From positions 5,340,798 through 5,404,797 of the forward strand of contig NZ_AP018248.1 of NCBI RefSeq assembly GCF_002368295.1: a DNA stretch of 64,000 bases. Direction: 5' to 3'. Source of the stretch: Tolypothrix tenuis PCC 7101. GTDB taxonomy: Bacteria; Cyanobacteriota; Cyanobacteriia; Cyanobacteriales; Nostocaceae. Of this stretch, positions 36,547 to 45,317 are shown one piece after another. The notes beneath the pieces were generated by a model. The model ran no database searches. It saw only the letters and a list, made by a program, of their open reading frames with translations, and had not been told where the DNA came from. Numbering within the stretch: the stretch's first letter is position 1; every line of letters starts with the position of its first letter. The position numbers were made by a program, and so were the translations under genes.

Positions 36547-38322
36547 TTAGTTTTGGTTTGGTGCTGAATTACCACCAAAAGTCATAAATGATGTAGCTCT
36601 AGGTATAATTGCTGCTGCACCTTCTCTCGATAACTCTGTTAAAAAGCCGATCGCAACATTGAATAAGCGATTTGGCTGTAGGTCATCTTTGACTAGGTTC
36701 CACAGACGTTGAACTTCTTCTGTATGCAGACGGTCATCTTCGGTGAGTGCTAGCACTAATTGCTGACGCAGAAATTTACCTTCTTCAGACAGCAGAAATT
36801 GCAATCCCATTTGGGCTGTAGGTAGCACATCAAAACTGCCGTCGGTACGTGCGATCGCAATTAGGTTTTCTAAGCGCTGCCACTGGAATTTACTATCTTT
36901 AAACAGTACATTCAGTAACCGTCGCCGTAGTTCGGGAGATTCGCCTGTTAGTAAGCGGCGGGCAATATAGGGATAGCCTACTTCCACAATTTTGAAATTG
37001 GGATTGAGACTGAGAGCAATACCTTCTTGGGTAACTAGAGAACGAATAATCAAAGCAAACTTTGCTGGTACTCGGAATGGATATTCGTACATCAATTCCG
37101 AAAATTCATCGGTAATGGTTTTGAAGTTAAAATCTCCAACATTTTTACCGATGGCGTTACCCAATACAGATTCTAATGCTGGGACAATCGGGCAAATATT
37201 TGTGTTTGGTGTCAGAAAACCTAACTTTACGAAATCTGCTGCTAAGTCAGAGTAGTCTTTGTTAACCAAATGCACTAAGGCATCCACTAGAGTTTCTTTA
37301 GTGGTTTCCTCTAGCTGATCCATCATCCCAAAATCTATGTAAGCCATGCGACCATCAGGCATAGCAAACAAATTGCCTGGATGGGGGTCTGCATGGAAGA
37401 ATCCATGTTCTAATAGCTGTTGTAAACCGGAGGTCACACCAATTTTGATGATGTCTTCTGGATCTAAACCTGCGGCGCGAATGCTTTGAGTATCGGTTAG
37501 CTTGTAGCCGTTAATCCATTCCAGGGTTAAAACACGGCTATTAGTATAACGCCAATAAATGCTGGGAACTTTGACGCTGGGGTCATCGCGGAAGTTATGA
37601 GCAAATTTTTCCGCGTTGCGCCCTTCATTGATGTAATCAATTTCCTCAAATAACTTGGTGCCAAACTCGTCCACAATTAAGGTGAGGTCGTGACCGAGAT
37701 TGAGAGGTAACCAAGGCGCTAGCCAAGCGGCCGCCCAGCGCATGAGATACAAGTCCTTGGTCAAAATTGGCCGTAAGTTGGGGCGTTGCACCTTCACGGC
37801 TACTTCTTCGCCACTTACCAAACGTCCACGATAAACTTGACCCAAGCTAGCTGCTGCTACAGGTTGAGGTGACAGTTCACTAAATGCTTCTTGAACTGGG
37901 CGATTTAGTTCCGCCTCGATAATTCGGTAGGCTAAATCATTATCGAACGGCGGTAACTGGTCTTGCAGCTTGACTAATTCTTCTAAGAAATCCTTACGTA
38001 TTAAGTCAGGCCTAGTCGATAGGGCTTGACCAACTTTAATGAAAGTGGGGCCAAGGCGAGTGAGCAGTTCTCGTAATTGAGTGGCGCGTTTACTCTTGTT
38101 CTGCTCTTCTAGATTTTGCCATTCATCCCACTTCAAACTAATAATAAATCCAGCAAAAGACCAGATAATTGTCAGTATTCGGCCCCAGGCTAGCCAGGGA
38201 CGGTAACGATAATAACTAGCGATCGCGTCTGGATTGTAGCGCCTTAGCTGAGCAGATTGATACTGACCCACGCTTTTATTTGCCTCTTCAACTGGGAAAT
38301 TTACACTTTTTTTGGTTTCCAA
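36547..38322 (-). CDS. AarF/ABC1/UbiB-family atypical kinase
   Basis: 591 residues. Family motifs are present: RPDLIRKDFLEELVKLQDQLP (KxGQ region GPTFIKVGQALSTRPD), AAASLGQVYRG, VAVKVQRPN, HADPHPGN and AYIDFGMMD. UbiB proteins are ATP-binding regulators of quinone or prenyl-lipid metabolism; in cyanobacteria and plastids they associate with plastoquinone, tocopherol and plastoglobule functions. C-terminal region beyond 480 is helical. Several paralogues per genome are usual, so no specific symbol is given. Confidence 0.93.
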   Translation of the reverse strand: METKKSVNFPVEEANKSVGQYQSAQLRRYNPDAIASYYRYRPWLAWGRILTIIWSFAGFIISLKWDEWQNLEEQNKSKRATQLRELLTRLGPTFIKVGQALSTRPDLIRKDFLEELVKLQDQLPPFDNDLAYRIIEAELNRPVQEAFSELSPQPVAAASLGQVYRGRLVSGEEVAVKVQRPNLRPILTKDLYLMRWAAAWLAPWLPLNLGHDLTLIVDEFGTKLFEEIDYINEGRNAEKFAHNFRDDPSVKVPSIYWRYTNSRVLTLEWINGYKLTDTQSIRAAGLDPEDIIKIGVTSGLQQLLEHGFFHADPHPGNLFAMPDGRMAYIDFGMMDQLEETTKETLVDALVHLVNKDYSDLAADFVKLGFLTPNTNICPIVPALESVLGNAIGKNVGDFNFKTITDEFSELMYEYPFRVPAKFALIIRSLVTQEGIALSLNPNFKIVEVGYPYIARRLLTGESPELRRRLLNVLFKDSKFQWQRLENLIAIARTDGSFDVLPTAQMGLQFLLSEEGKFLRQQLVLALTEDDRLHTEEVQRLWNLVKDDLQPNRLFNVAIGFLTELSREGAAAIIPRATSFMTFGGNSAPNQN

Positions 38323-38677
38323 GACTACATACTAAATGCAGGTATGGGATACCGATAGTTTTTATAAAGCACAATAAAGGCTTACCCATTTCTGAGTAGT
38401 TTTTCCGGCTATATTTTGCCTACTTTATTGTTGCGGTTTTGTTATCTTTTTCTTAATTATACTTTAGAAAACTACAAATATTCCTGCTGTGTAAGGATTT
38501 TGGGTACTTGTGTAATTTAAAATACAATTTTGTCTGTGGGAGTACTTGGGCATTGGTGATGGGACAGAGCTGAGTGCTGAGTTGGAGAGACGCGATGAAT
38601 CGCGTCTGTACAAGAGTCAAGATTTATTCACCTTGTCTCCCAATCCCCAATCCCTAGTCCCCAGTCCCCAGTCACAT
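38323..38677. other. Intergenic region with dispersed repeats
   Basis: 355 bases. It contains the palindrome copy at 38588-38607 and GGGGACT/CCCCAGT-like heptamers at about 38640-38675. No gene seen. Confidence 0.55.
38573..38621. repeat. Inverted 49-base repeat, left copy (contains palindrome copy 2)
   Basis: These 49 bases are the reverse complement of 40025-40073 with one mismatch; the core 41 bases are identical. The centre is the AGACGCGATGAATCGCGTCT palindrome at 38588-38607. The two copies bracket the 144-residue protein gene and the GDSL gene. Confidence 0.85.
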
Positions 38678-39112
38678 CTACAGCCACTCTCCACCCCGGA
38701 AACGCCAACGAGGGAAAATGATCCGCATGAGGCTTTGGGAGGAAATGAACACTCCTAGCCATACGATACTGTAATGCAGGAGAAAAATTTGTGGTGGAAG
38801 TTCTTCTTTGGGTATGGGGATTGGTAAAAAGCCAAACAGTTTTACACCACAATAAACGAAGATAAATTCCCAAATTCCAGCAAAGAGTTGATAAGCTGCA
38901 GGCCAGTCTCTATCCCAACGGAATTTTTGCAGATAGTTATAAAGTACATCCCAACCTAAACCGAAGATGGCAACGTAGGTAAGTATCAAGAAATAAACTG
39001 AGTTAGGCCCAGGCCCAATTAAACCCATTGCAAAGGGTAATGATACTAATACGCCTACAGTTGCTAATAGTAATAATCGAGTTTGCCACCGACCAAATAA
39101 TGTGGGAGTCAT
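38678..39112 (-). CDS. Conserved-looking membrane protein of unknown function
   Basis: 144 residues with about four hydrophobic segments (10-30, 37-55, 72-95, 105-125) and a Trp/Arg-rich tail (FPRWRFRGGEWL). No enzymatic motif. It is separated from the upstream GDSL gene by a terminator, so it probably has its own promoter. Confidence 0.7.
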   Translation of the reverse strand: MTPTLFGRWQTRLLLLATVGVLVSLPFAMGLIGPGPNSVYFLILTYVAIFGLGWDVLYNYLQKFRWDRDWPAAYQLFAGIWEFIFVYCGVKLFGFLPIPIPKEELPPQIFLLHYSIVWLGVFISSQSLMRIIFPRWRFRGGEWL

Positions 39113-39147
39113 AGGAGTGCTGAGTCCTGATTGTAATACTCAATATT

Positions 39148-39177
39148 AAAAAACTCCACGTTATTGTGGAGTTTTTC
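39148..39177 (-). terminator. Rho-independent terminator of the GDSL esterase gene
   Basis: AAACTCCAC / GTGGAGTTT stem with GTTATT loop. On the minus strand GTGGAGTTTTTT follows. It could act in both directions since A and T runs flank both sides. Confidence 0.85.
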
Positions 39178-39201
39178 GTAAAAATAAGTCGGAAATATTG
39201 T

Positions 39202-39912
39202 TTAAACTGCTACTGGGGAATGATAGATGCTGAGTGCTTCCCAAGTGATGACATCGTCTAGCAAAGCTTGATAACCCAAGGTATTGGGGTGTAGTCCGTC
39301 GTCACTGATGCGCTTGCGCCACCAAGTTTCACCACGTTCTATCCATTGGTCGAAAATATCAAGATAAGGAATCCGGCGTTGATTGCAAGCTATTTTCGTA
39401 GCTTCTTTGTAGCGATACTGATCGGCGTGATTGTAGTAGAAACAATCGAGAAATGGCATTTTGGTTTCATCAACTGGAACCATACCCACAAATACTACAG
39501 GGCAGAGTTGTTGTGCTTGTTCTAGTAATTCAGCGATTTGAGATTCAAATAAAGCAAAATCTGTATAATTACGTCCATTAGGGCGAGATAACCGCGCTGA
39601 ATCATTTACCCCGACCGACAAAATAATTAAGTCAGGGACACGATTTCGCAGTTCACCCCGATGGCGGAATTCAACTTCTAGTCTTTGGGCGACTTGTTGA
39701 GTGCGATCGCCTCTGACTCCCAAGTTATAAAGAATATGGCCAGAACTATTGGGTAACATCCAGTATCGCCTTAGTTGTTCTACCCAGCCTCCTCTTTCCG
39801 GATCGCCAAAGCCATAAACTATGCTATCCCCTAGTGCGATAATCTTCAAAGGCTGACAATGGGTTGGTGCTATGGACAGCTGCATTGAGGAAGGTCGCTC
39901 GAATGTTTGCAT
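39202..39912 (-). CDS. GDSL-type esterase/lipase (SGNH hydrolase)
   Basis: 236 residues. Block I IIALGDSIVYGFGD holds the nucleophile Ser, block II NLGVRGDRTQQV the Gly, block III ILSVGVNDSA the Asn, and block V DGLHPNTLG the Asp-His pair. A complete SGNH set, so it is probably active. There is no signal peptide, so it is likely cytoplasmic. Substrate unknown. It could start at Met10 (MQLSIAP). Confidence 0.92.
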   Translation of the reverse strand: MQTFERPSSMQLSIAPTHCQPLKIIALGDSIVYGFGDPERGGWVEQLRRYWMLPNSSGHILYNLGVRGDRTQQVAQRLEVEFRHRGELRNRVPDLIILSVGVNDSARLSRPNGRNYTDFALFESQIAELLEQAQQLCPVVFVGMVPVDETKMPFLDCFYYNHADQYRYKEATKIACNQRRIPYLDIFDQWIERGETWWRKRISDDGLHPNTLGYQALLDDVITWEALSIYHSPVAV

Positions 39913-40024
39913 CTTAAAAAGACTTTATTTTATATCTTTACAAGATTCTATACATTTCTACACCATTACAAAGTATATTTCTACTCTCTACTCTGGAAAG
40001 AGTTGATGAAGTAGAGGACTAACT

Positions 40025-40073
40025 CTTGACTCTTGTACAGACGCGATTCATCGCGTCTCTCCAACCCAGCACT
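40025..40073. repeat. Inverted 49-base repeat, right copy (contains palindrome copy 3)
   Basis: Reverse-complement partner of 38573-38621, with the palindrome at 40039-40058. Its end touches the stop of the FHA-flavoprotein gene. Confidence 0.85.
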
Positions 40074-42036
40074 AAATTGGAGACTGATTAAACACCCATT
40101 TCAACCACTGGCTAAAAGAACTGAAGGCGTTCAGATGCTTGACTCCTGGCGCACGGGAATTAGCGAGTGCTTCAACTGCGACTAAGGCAGCGTACTGCAA
40201 ACCCAAGAAACTATCAACTGCTGCATAGGGGCCACCCAGGGTAATTGCACCAGCCGCATACATTTGACCTTTGGTGTTACGCATTTCTGCTAACTCAAAA
40301 TTGTTGGCAACAACTAATCTCCCTAAGTGATTGAGTGGTAAATTGTAATTCTTCACTAAGTCATCTAGTAAGGGATTGGTTTGGACTTTGGCATCTAAAC
40401 CTGTAGCATCAACAATAAAATCAGCTTCCAGCTTCATTTCTCCCAAGCCTTTTTCACGGATGTGGCTAATAGTTCGGTTTTGGCTTCCCCGTTCTACATC
40501 CAGCACATCCCCAAAGGTAATTTGATACCAACCTTCCCTTAAACCTTGTTCGGTAATCTGCTGCCAATCGTGGCGATCAGCGGTAGTAGTTCCACCCCAG
40601 TCTGCGAGTAGGCTTTTGCGTTCGTCGGGAGTGGCTTTTTCTAGCATTACCCGTAGTTCCCCACTCCAACAGGCTTTAGGCCAGTTAAAAGGTTGGAATT
40701 CGTAGTGATTTTTGACAAGACGTTGGGCTTTTTGGAATTTGTTGCCTTGGGGTTTAGGCGATCGCATTAAATGCAAAACTGTAATATTGCGATTTTTCTT
40801 GCGTGCCTCATAAATTCGCTGCACAATCCGCGAAGCCACAATTCCCCGCCCACGTAATAATACAATTCCTCCCTGTTGTTCTAGCTGTTGATAAACATGA
40901 TCATGTTCCTCATAAGCATTCACAACAGCTTTAAAATCTTGATATTTTTCTCTATAAGCTTGTAAATCTGGTAAAAACTGAATTGCGGGATAACCTGTTG
41001 CTAAGTGCAAATAACGCGATACAAAAAAAGCATAATCTCTCGTCCCGCGAGAATAAGCTACGCAATATCTACCATCCGCAGTTTTGCGAATTGCCCTAAC
41101 TCGCCCATAACGATAAATTTGTTGCCAACCAATGCGTCGGCATTCCCTATCTATAGAATCAAAAACATTACCAGCTCGTGGGGTATAAGTTTCTATAAAT
41201 GTGGGTTCAGCAAATACTTGCCATAAATACCTGAATGCGGAATTGGGTTTGCCTTGAGTAACATCATGCCAAGCTTCCCGTAAAGCATAACTAGGCCAGC
41301 CCCAAATATTATCAGGACAAGAATCAGAATTAGACCGTAATCTTTCGTATAAAGGAATTTGCGAATTTAAGCAGAGGCGCTTGTAACGTGCATAAGGTTC
41401 TGCTTCTAATCCCAAAGCGACAATTTTATCAGCACGCACACCGCTAATTCGCAGTAAATCCGTCCAAATAAAACTACCCAACCCCGCGCCAACTGCCAGA
41501 TAATCACATTCATCCACAGGTAAGCCTGTAGCATGAAGCGCTTGCACGTCAACTTGTTGCGCCTGAAATGCTGGTGGTGGAAAATTGCTACCTAGCGGTG
41601 TTACAGGCCGCAAAGACGGCAAACTAGGATCTGGAATATTGGTCTTGGGATTAAAGTGAATAGTTGAAGGTGGGCTAGTAACTGGTGCGGGTGCTGGTGC
41701 ATTGATACTAAAGTTTACGGTGATCATGTATGGCCCAATTTGTAGCGTATCACCGTTATTCAAAACAGAGCGTGTTTGTCGTTGACCGTTGACAGATAAA
41801 CCATTGACACTACCTTGATCAATCACCACCAGTTGATTTTGTTCCCAATCAATCAAGGCATGATAGCGCGAAACTTCATTACTATTCAGCAGCATTCGCG
41901 AGACACGCTCTCCCCTGAGTTGCTCTGGTAACCTAGCGAATTCTCGCCCAAAAGCGATTGGTACACTCAACCTGGGTTCTCGCCGTTCTCCTGTAGCTGG
42001 ATCATCCCAACTTAATAGAATTTGTAAATTTGGCAT
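40072..42036 (-). CDS. FHA domain fused to an FAD/NAD(P)-binding oxidoreductase-like domain
   Basis: 654 residues. Residues about 20-110 form an FHA domain (FGREFARLP, VSRYHALIDWE, VIDQGSVNGLSVNG, LNNGDTLQIG), which reads phosphothreonine. A proline-rich linker (113-170) leads to a flavoprotein-like domain with a modified dinucleotide loop (YLAVGAGLGSFIW), a second GIVLLRGRGIVASRIVQ loop and an ATG-type FIVDATGLDA motif. Relatives are monooxygenases or pyridine-nucleotide oxidoreductases. An FHA-linked flavoprotein suggests kinase-dependent recruitment. Reaction unknown. Upstream gene on the same strand encodes another FHA protein. Confidence 0.8.
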   Translation of the reverse strand: MPNLQILLSWDDPATGERREPRLSVPIAFGREFARLPEQLRGERVSRMLLNSNEVSRYHALIDWEQNQLVVIDQGSVNGLSVNGQRQTRSVLNNGDTLQIGPYMITVNFSINAPAPAPVTSPPSTIHFNPKTNIPDPSLPSLRPVTPLGSNFPPPAFQAQQVDVQALHATGLPVDECDYLAVGAGLGSFIWTDLLRISGVRADKIVALGLEAEPYARYKRLCLNSQIPLYERLRSNSDSCPDNIWGWPSYALREAWHDVTQGKPNSAFRYLWQVFAEPTFIETYTPRAGNVFDSIDRECRRIGWQQIYRYGRVRAIRKTADGRYCVAYSRGTRDYAFFVSRYLHLATGYPAIQFLPDLQAYREKYQDFKAVVNAYEEHDHVYQQLEQQGGIVLLRGRGIVASRIVQRIYEARKKNRNITVLHLMRSPKPQGNKFQKAQRLVKNHYEFQPFNWPKACWSGELRVMLEKATPDERKSLLADWGGTTTADRHDWQQITEQGLREGWYQITFGDVLDVERGSQNRTISHIREKGLGEMKLEADFIVDATGLDAKVQTNPLLDDLVKNYNLPLNHLGRLVVANNFELAEMRNTKGQMYAAGAITLGGPYAAVDSFLGLQYAALVAVEALANSRAPGVKHLNAFSSFSQWLKWVFNQSPI

Positions 42037-42120
42037 TTGGTCTTTGGCATTTAGTATTTGTCATTGGTAATGGGGCATGGGGCGTTGGGCATTGGGCATT
42101 GGACATTTGTAATTTCCCCC

Positions 42121-42149
42121 TGCTCCCTGCTCCCTGCTCCCTGCTCCCT
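42121..42149. repeat. Tandem TGCTCCC repeat (4 units)
   Basis: Four perfect TGCTCCC heptamers between the two FHA genes; GGGCATT-like units precede it at about 42068-42105. Confidence 0.9.
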
Positions 42150-42166
42150 TGCCTCTTCTCCTCATC

Positions 42167-42757
42167 CTAATGATTCGGTGCAACCAGCACACTAACTGCT
42201 GCTGCTAAGGATGTACCACACCAGGGACAACCAACTTGCAGGTTTTCAGGGGGGGAGACTTTGTGGCATTTGGGACATTCTAAGCCATAAATTCCTGGTG
42301 GGGGTGCAGGTGGGTGCTGGTGATATCTCGGTTGCACCTGTGGCTGCTGGTTGATTGGTGGCCATGTAGGCTGGTTACTGACTACTGGCGGGGTTGGTGG
42401 TGTCAAAATTGTGGGGGGAATACTTTTAATTAAAATATTAGTAACTCTAAGTTCCATTTGTCCCAATTGAATCATGCTACCTTCTCTTAAAGGCAGTTCA
42501 CCTTGGGTTAGTTGCTGTCTATCTACTAGGGGCGGATTTTGCGATCGCAAGTTTCTAATGTAAAACTTTTGCTGTTGAGTATTAAAAAATATTTCTACGT
42601 GTAAACCCGATACGGTAGGGTTACTGACAACAATGTCGCACCGGAGTGGATCTCGACCGATGCGGACAGTGCCAGGATTCTTGCTAGGCTGTTGTTCGTA
42701 AATATTCTGGGTTTTATCTTGACCTGCATCATGCCACTGTAAAGTTAGTGCATTCAT
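42167..42757 (-). CDS. FHA-domain protein with C-terminal zinc ribbon
   Basis: 196 residues. FHA core at about 20-110 (VRIGRDPLRCDIVVSNPTVSG split as RIGRDP, VSNPTVSGLHVEIFF), proline/glutamine-rich linker at 115-160, then a zinc ribbon CPKCHKVSP...CPWCGTSL. FHA domains bind phosphothreonine peptides, so it is likely a partner of a Ser/Thr kinase, perhaps the zinc-ribbon kinase in this window, though that is speculative. Precedes the FHA-flavoprotein gene by 130 repeat-bearing bases. Confidence 0.85.
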   Translation of the reverse strand: MNALTLQWHDAGQDKTQNIYEQQPSKNPGTVRIGRDPLRCDIVVSNPTVSGLHVEIFFNTQQQKFYIRNLRSQNPPLVDRQQLTQGELPLREGSMIQLGQMELRVTNILIKSIPPTILTPPTPPVVSNQPTWPPINQQPQVQPRYHQHPPAPPPGIYGLECPKCHKVSPPENLQVGCPWCGTSLAAAVSVLVAPNH

Positions 42758-42889
42758 CGTTATAACTAGTAACTTTTATTTAGTTACTTCAACTCCTTTC
42801 TGTGCGATTCCTAACACGATTAGGCACAAGCAAGCAAGTGTTTAGAAAAAACTTCAAATCAGATTTGTGTTTAGTTCTAACGCTGATCG

Positions 42890-43279
42890 TCAAAATTTAT
42901 GCATATTTCTACTGATGGGGTCAAAATCTTTAGAGAATCGGGTAGTTTCGTCATAATAAGCACCTGTTAAATCTGCTCCATACAACTTGGTGAAGTTGAG
43001 TTTAGCGCCTCGCAGATTTGCTTCATTTAGCTTCACACCGCACAAATTAGCTCTAGTCAAATTAGCGTTGGCTAAGTTGGCTCTACTCAAGTCTGCTCCC
43101 CAAAGTTTAGCTCTAGCTAGGTTAGCACCACTCAAGTCTGCTCCCCATAAATTTATCCCAGGTAAAGAAGCTCCAATCAGTTTAGCTTTAATTAGGTTGG
43201 CAGCAGGAAAATATCTCTCACCAGCTGCATAAAGCTGTTTAATCTTCTCAGCATCCATAAATTGTATTGACCTTTTCAC
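42890..43279 (-). CDS. Pentapeptide-repeat protein
   Basis: 129 residues. From about residue 27 to 110 it consists of A(D/N)LxxAxL-type pentapeptides (LWGADLSGANLARAKL and so on), forming a right-handed quadrilateral beta helix. Very common in cyanobacteria; individual functions mostly unknown. It starts 17 bases after endonuclease V ends on the same strand, so cotranscription is likely. Confidence 0.88.
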   Translation of the reverse strand: MKRSIQFMDAEKIKQLYAAGERYFPAANLIKAKLIGASLPGINLWGADLSGANLARAKLWGADLSRANLANANLTRANLCGVKLNEANLRGAKLNFTKLYGADLTGAYYDETTRFSKDFDPISRNMHKF

Positions 43280-43296
43280 AAGTGCTTGTCATCGCT

Positions 43297-43962
43297 TTAT
43301 CTTGAAGATGCTAACTTGTCAGCAATGCGTGTAGTTTCTGGCAGTCGATATTTAGTGGTGCAGCGTAGTACATAGTCGATTGCTGTAGGCAAGCTAATGC
43401 GATGACCACTAGAAATATATAAAGGTTTTACGCCTGTGCGCGTGCGTAAAACTGCGCCAATTATTTCGCCTTGGTGTATTAAAGGTTGCCAGCTGCCTTT
43501 TGTTTCTGGGACTTCGTCATATTTGCCAATCAATAAGGATTTTGCCACGCCGATTGTTGGCATATCTATCAACAATCCTAAATGACTAGCTATACCCAGT
43601 CTACGAGGATGAGCGATTCCCTGACCATCACACAAAATTATATCTGGTAGAATTCTTACCTTTTCTAAAGCATCAAGTACAGCCGGGATTTCGCGGAATG
43701 AGAGAAAACCGGGAATATAAGGAAAGGAGGTAGGACGGCGCGCTACTGCTGTCTCGACTATTTGCAAATCGGGGAAACTCAGCACTGCTACAGCAGCATG
43801 GCTAATTGTACCATCCGCTTCAAAGCCCATGTCTACGCCAGCAACATATTTGATGGTTTCTGGCAGTTTATCTTCGGTAATTGTTTGGTTTCGCAATTTT
43901 TCTTGGATTGCGATCGCTTCTTCTAAAGTCTGGGGCCAATCGTGCTGTTGATAAATCTTCAT
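43297..43962 (-). CDS. nfi: Endonuclease V
   Basis: 221 residues, full length. Conserved blocks YVAGVDMGFEADG (metal-binding Asp), FPYIPGFLSFREIPAVL (wedge PYIP), ILCDGQGIAHPRRLGIASHLG and IGVAKSLLIG are all present. It nicks DNA (and RNA in some species) one base beyond deoxyinosine, for deaminated adenine repair. The pentapeptide gene follows closely. Confidence 0.96.
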   Translation of the reverse strand: MKIYQQHDWPQTLEEAIAIQEKLRNQTITEDKLPETIKYVAGVDMGFEADGTISHAAVAVLSFPDLQIVETAVARRPTSFPYIPGFLSFREIPAVLDALEKVRILPDIILCDGQGIAHPRRLGIASHLGLLIDMPTIGVAKSLLIGKYDEVPETKGSWQPLIHQGEIIGAVLRTRTGVKPLYISSGHRISLPTAIDYVLRCTTKYRLPETTRIADKLASSR

Positions 43963-44200
43963 AATTAAAAGTTTTTCTTAACAAAAATTCAAGGCTCGTT
44001 TCCCGAAATATCCCCTAGCCACAGTGTAGCTACTGTTGTCATCAACTTAAAATCCTTTGTACTCTTTGGCTAAAGTTAAACTATCAACATTATTTATTTG
44101 TCTCACTGTGAGAATCGGCAAACTATTAACTAGTTTAGGGTGGACAATGTTAGCTTACTGAGGTTAGTAATTAGTCAAAAATTACTATTAAAAAATAGCC

Positions 44201-45040
44201 ATGCGTAACCACATCCCAAATCCGGCAAATGCGTTCCAGTTCAGTTCCTATATTGTCGGTGGCATATTCTTATTTATTTTGGCATTTATTTTTCGTCCTT
44301 TCACGATTGTAAATGCTGGGGAACGGGGCGTTGTCATGAAGTTTGGTAAAGTCCAGGAGCAGGTGTTAGATGAGGGACTGCATCCTATGATGCCATTAGT
44401 AACCTCAATCAAAAAGCTTAGTGTGCGGGTACAACAAAATACTTTTGAATCAGACGCGGCTTCTAAAGACTTGCAAAAAATTACTACCGAACTAGCTGTT
44501 AACTGGCACGTTGATCCAACAAAAGTCAATAAAGTTTTTCAACAAGTCGGAGACCAACAACAAATTATTACTGGAATTATTACACCTGCTGTATCTGAAG
44601 TTTTGAAAGCGGCCACAGCCAAAAAAACAGCAGAAGAAATCATCACTAAAAGAACAGAACTTAAAGAAGAGATTGATAGCAATCTCAAAAATCGGCTATC
44701 GGCTTATAGTTTAATGGTTGATGATGTTTCTCTAGTCAATTTTTCCTTTTCGCCAGAGTTTAGTAAGGCTATTGAATCTAAACAAATAGCTGAACAAGAG
44801 GCTAAACAAGCAGAATTTATTGCTAAAAAAGCGACTCAAGAAGCACAAGCCGAAATTAACCGCGCTAAAGGTCAAGCAGAAGCACAAAGATTACAGCGAC
44901 AAACCTTAACCGCAGAATTGTTGCAGAAACAAGCAATTGAAAAGTGGGATGGGCGTTTTCCTACGGTGATGGGTGGTAATGGTTCAGTACCATTAATCAA
45001 TATTAATCCTAGTAATCTCTCTAGCACGCCAAATAGATAG
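44201..45040 (+). CDS. Prohibitin-family SPFH protein
   Basis: 279 residues. One N-terminal membrane segment (about 15-33), then an SPFH domain (VNAGERGVVMKFGKV, LAVNWHVDP), and a coiled coil (about 185-245) rich in Gln/Glu/Ala with the family SKQIAEQEAKQAEF sequence. Prohibitins oligomerise into membrane rings and help protease control or scaffold membrane domains. No FtsH gene is adjacent. Confidence 0.92.
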   Translation: MRNHIPNPANAFQFSSYIVGGIFLFILAFIFRPFTIVNAGERGVVMKFGKVQEQVLDEGLHPMMPLVTSIKKLSVRVQQNTFESDAASKDLQKITTELAVNWHVDPTKVNKVFQQVGDQQQIITGIITPAVSEVLKAATAKKTAEEIITKRTELKEEIDSNLKNRLSAYSLMVDDVSLVNFSFSPEFSKAIESKQIAEQEAKQAEFIAKKATQEAQAEINRAKGQAEAQRLQRQTLTAELLQKQAIEKWDGRFPTVMGGNGSVPLININPSNLSSTPNR

Positions 45041-45059
45041 TTTTTGTTCACGAGTTGTA

Positions 45060-45081
45060 GAGACGCGATTAATCGCGTCTC
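45060..45081. repeat. Dispersed palindrome, copy 4
   Basis: 22-base perfect palindrome with the core AGACGCGATTAATCGCGTCT, 20 bases beyond the prohibitin stop. Confidence 0.85.
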
Positions 45082-45112
45082 TAAAGTCAAAATACAAAGG
45101 TGAACACTAGTA

Positions 45113-45141
45113 GGATGCGTTAGCGATAGCGTAACGCATCC
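45113..45141. repeat. Stem-loop repeat GGATGCGTTA / TAACGCATCC
   Basis: Perfect 10-bp stem with an about 9-base loop, related to the hairpin at 34858. No T-run, so a repeat rather than a simple terminator. Confidence 0.75.
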
Positions 45142-45317
45142 CACGTTTATTTCTGGCGATAAATATTTAACCGAACAAAATATTATTGCTTCTTTTCTGT
45201 TTCCTGTTTTATTCATCAACTAACAGTTTCAGGAATCAAATCAAATTTAATGGATTTTGTAGTGGATGTAGTAAACAATAGTGATACACATCATTCATTA
45301 CATCCATTACAATATTT

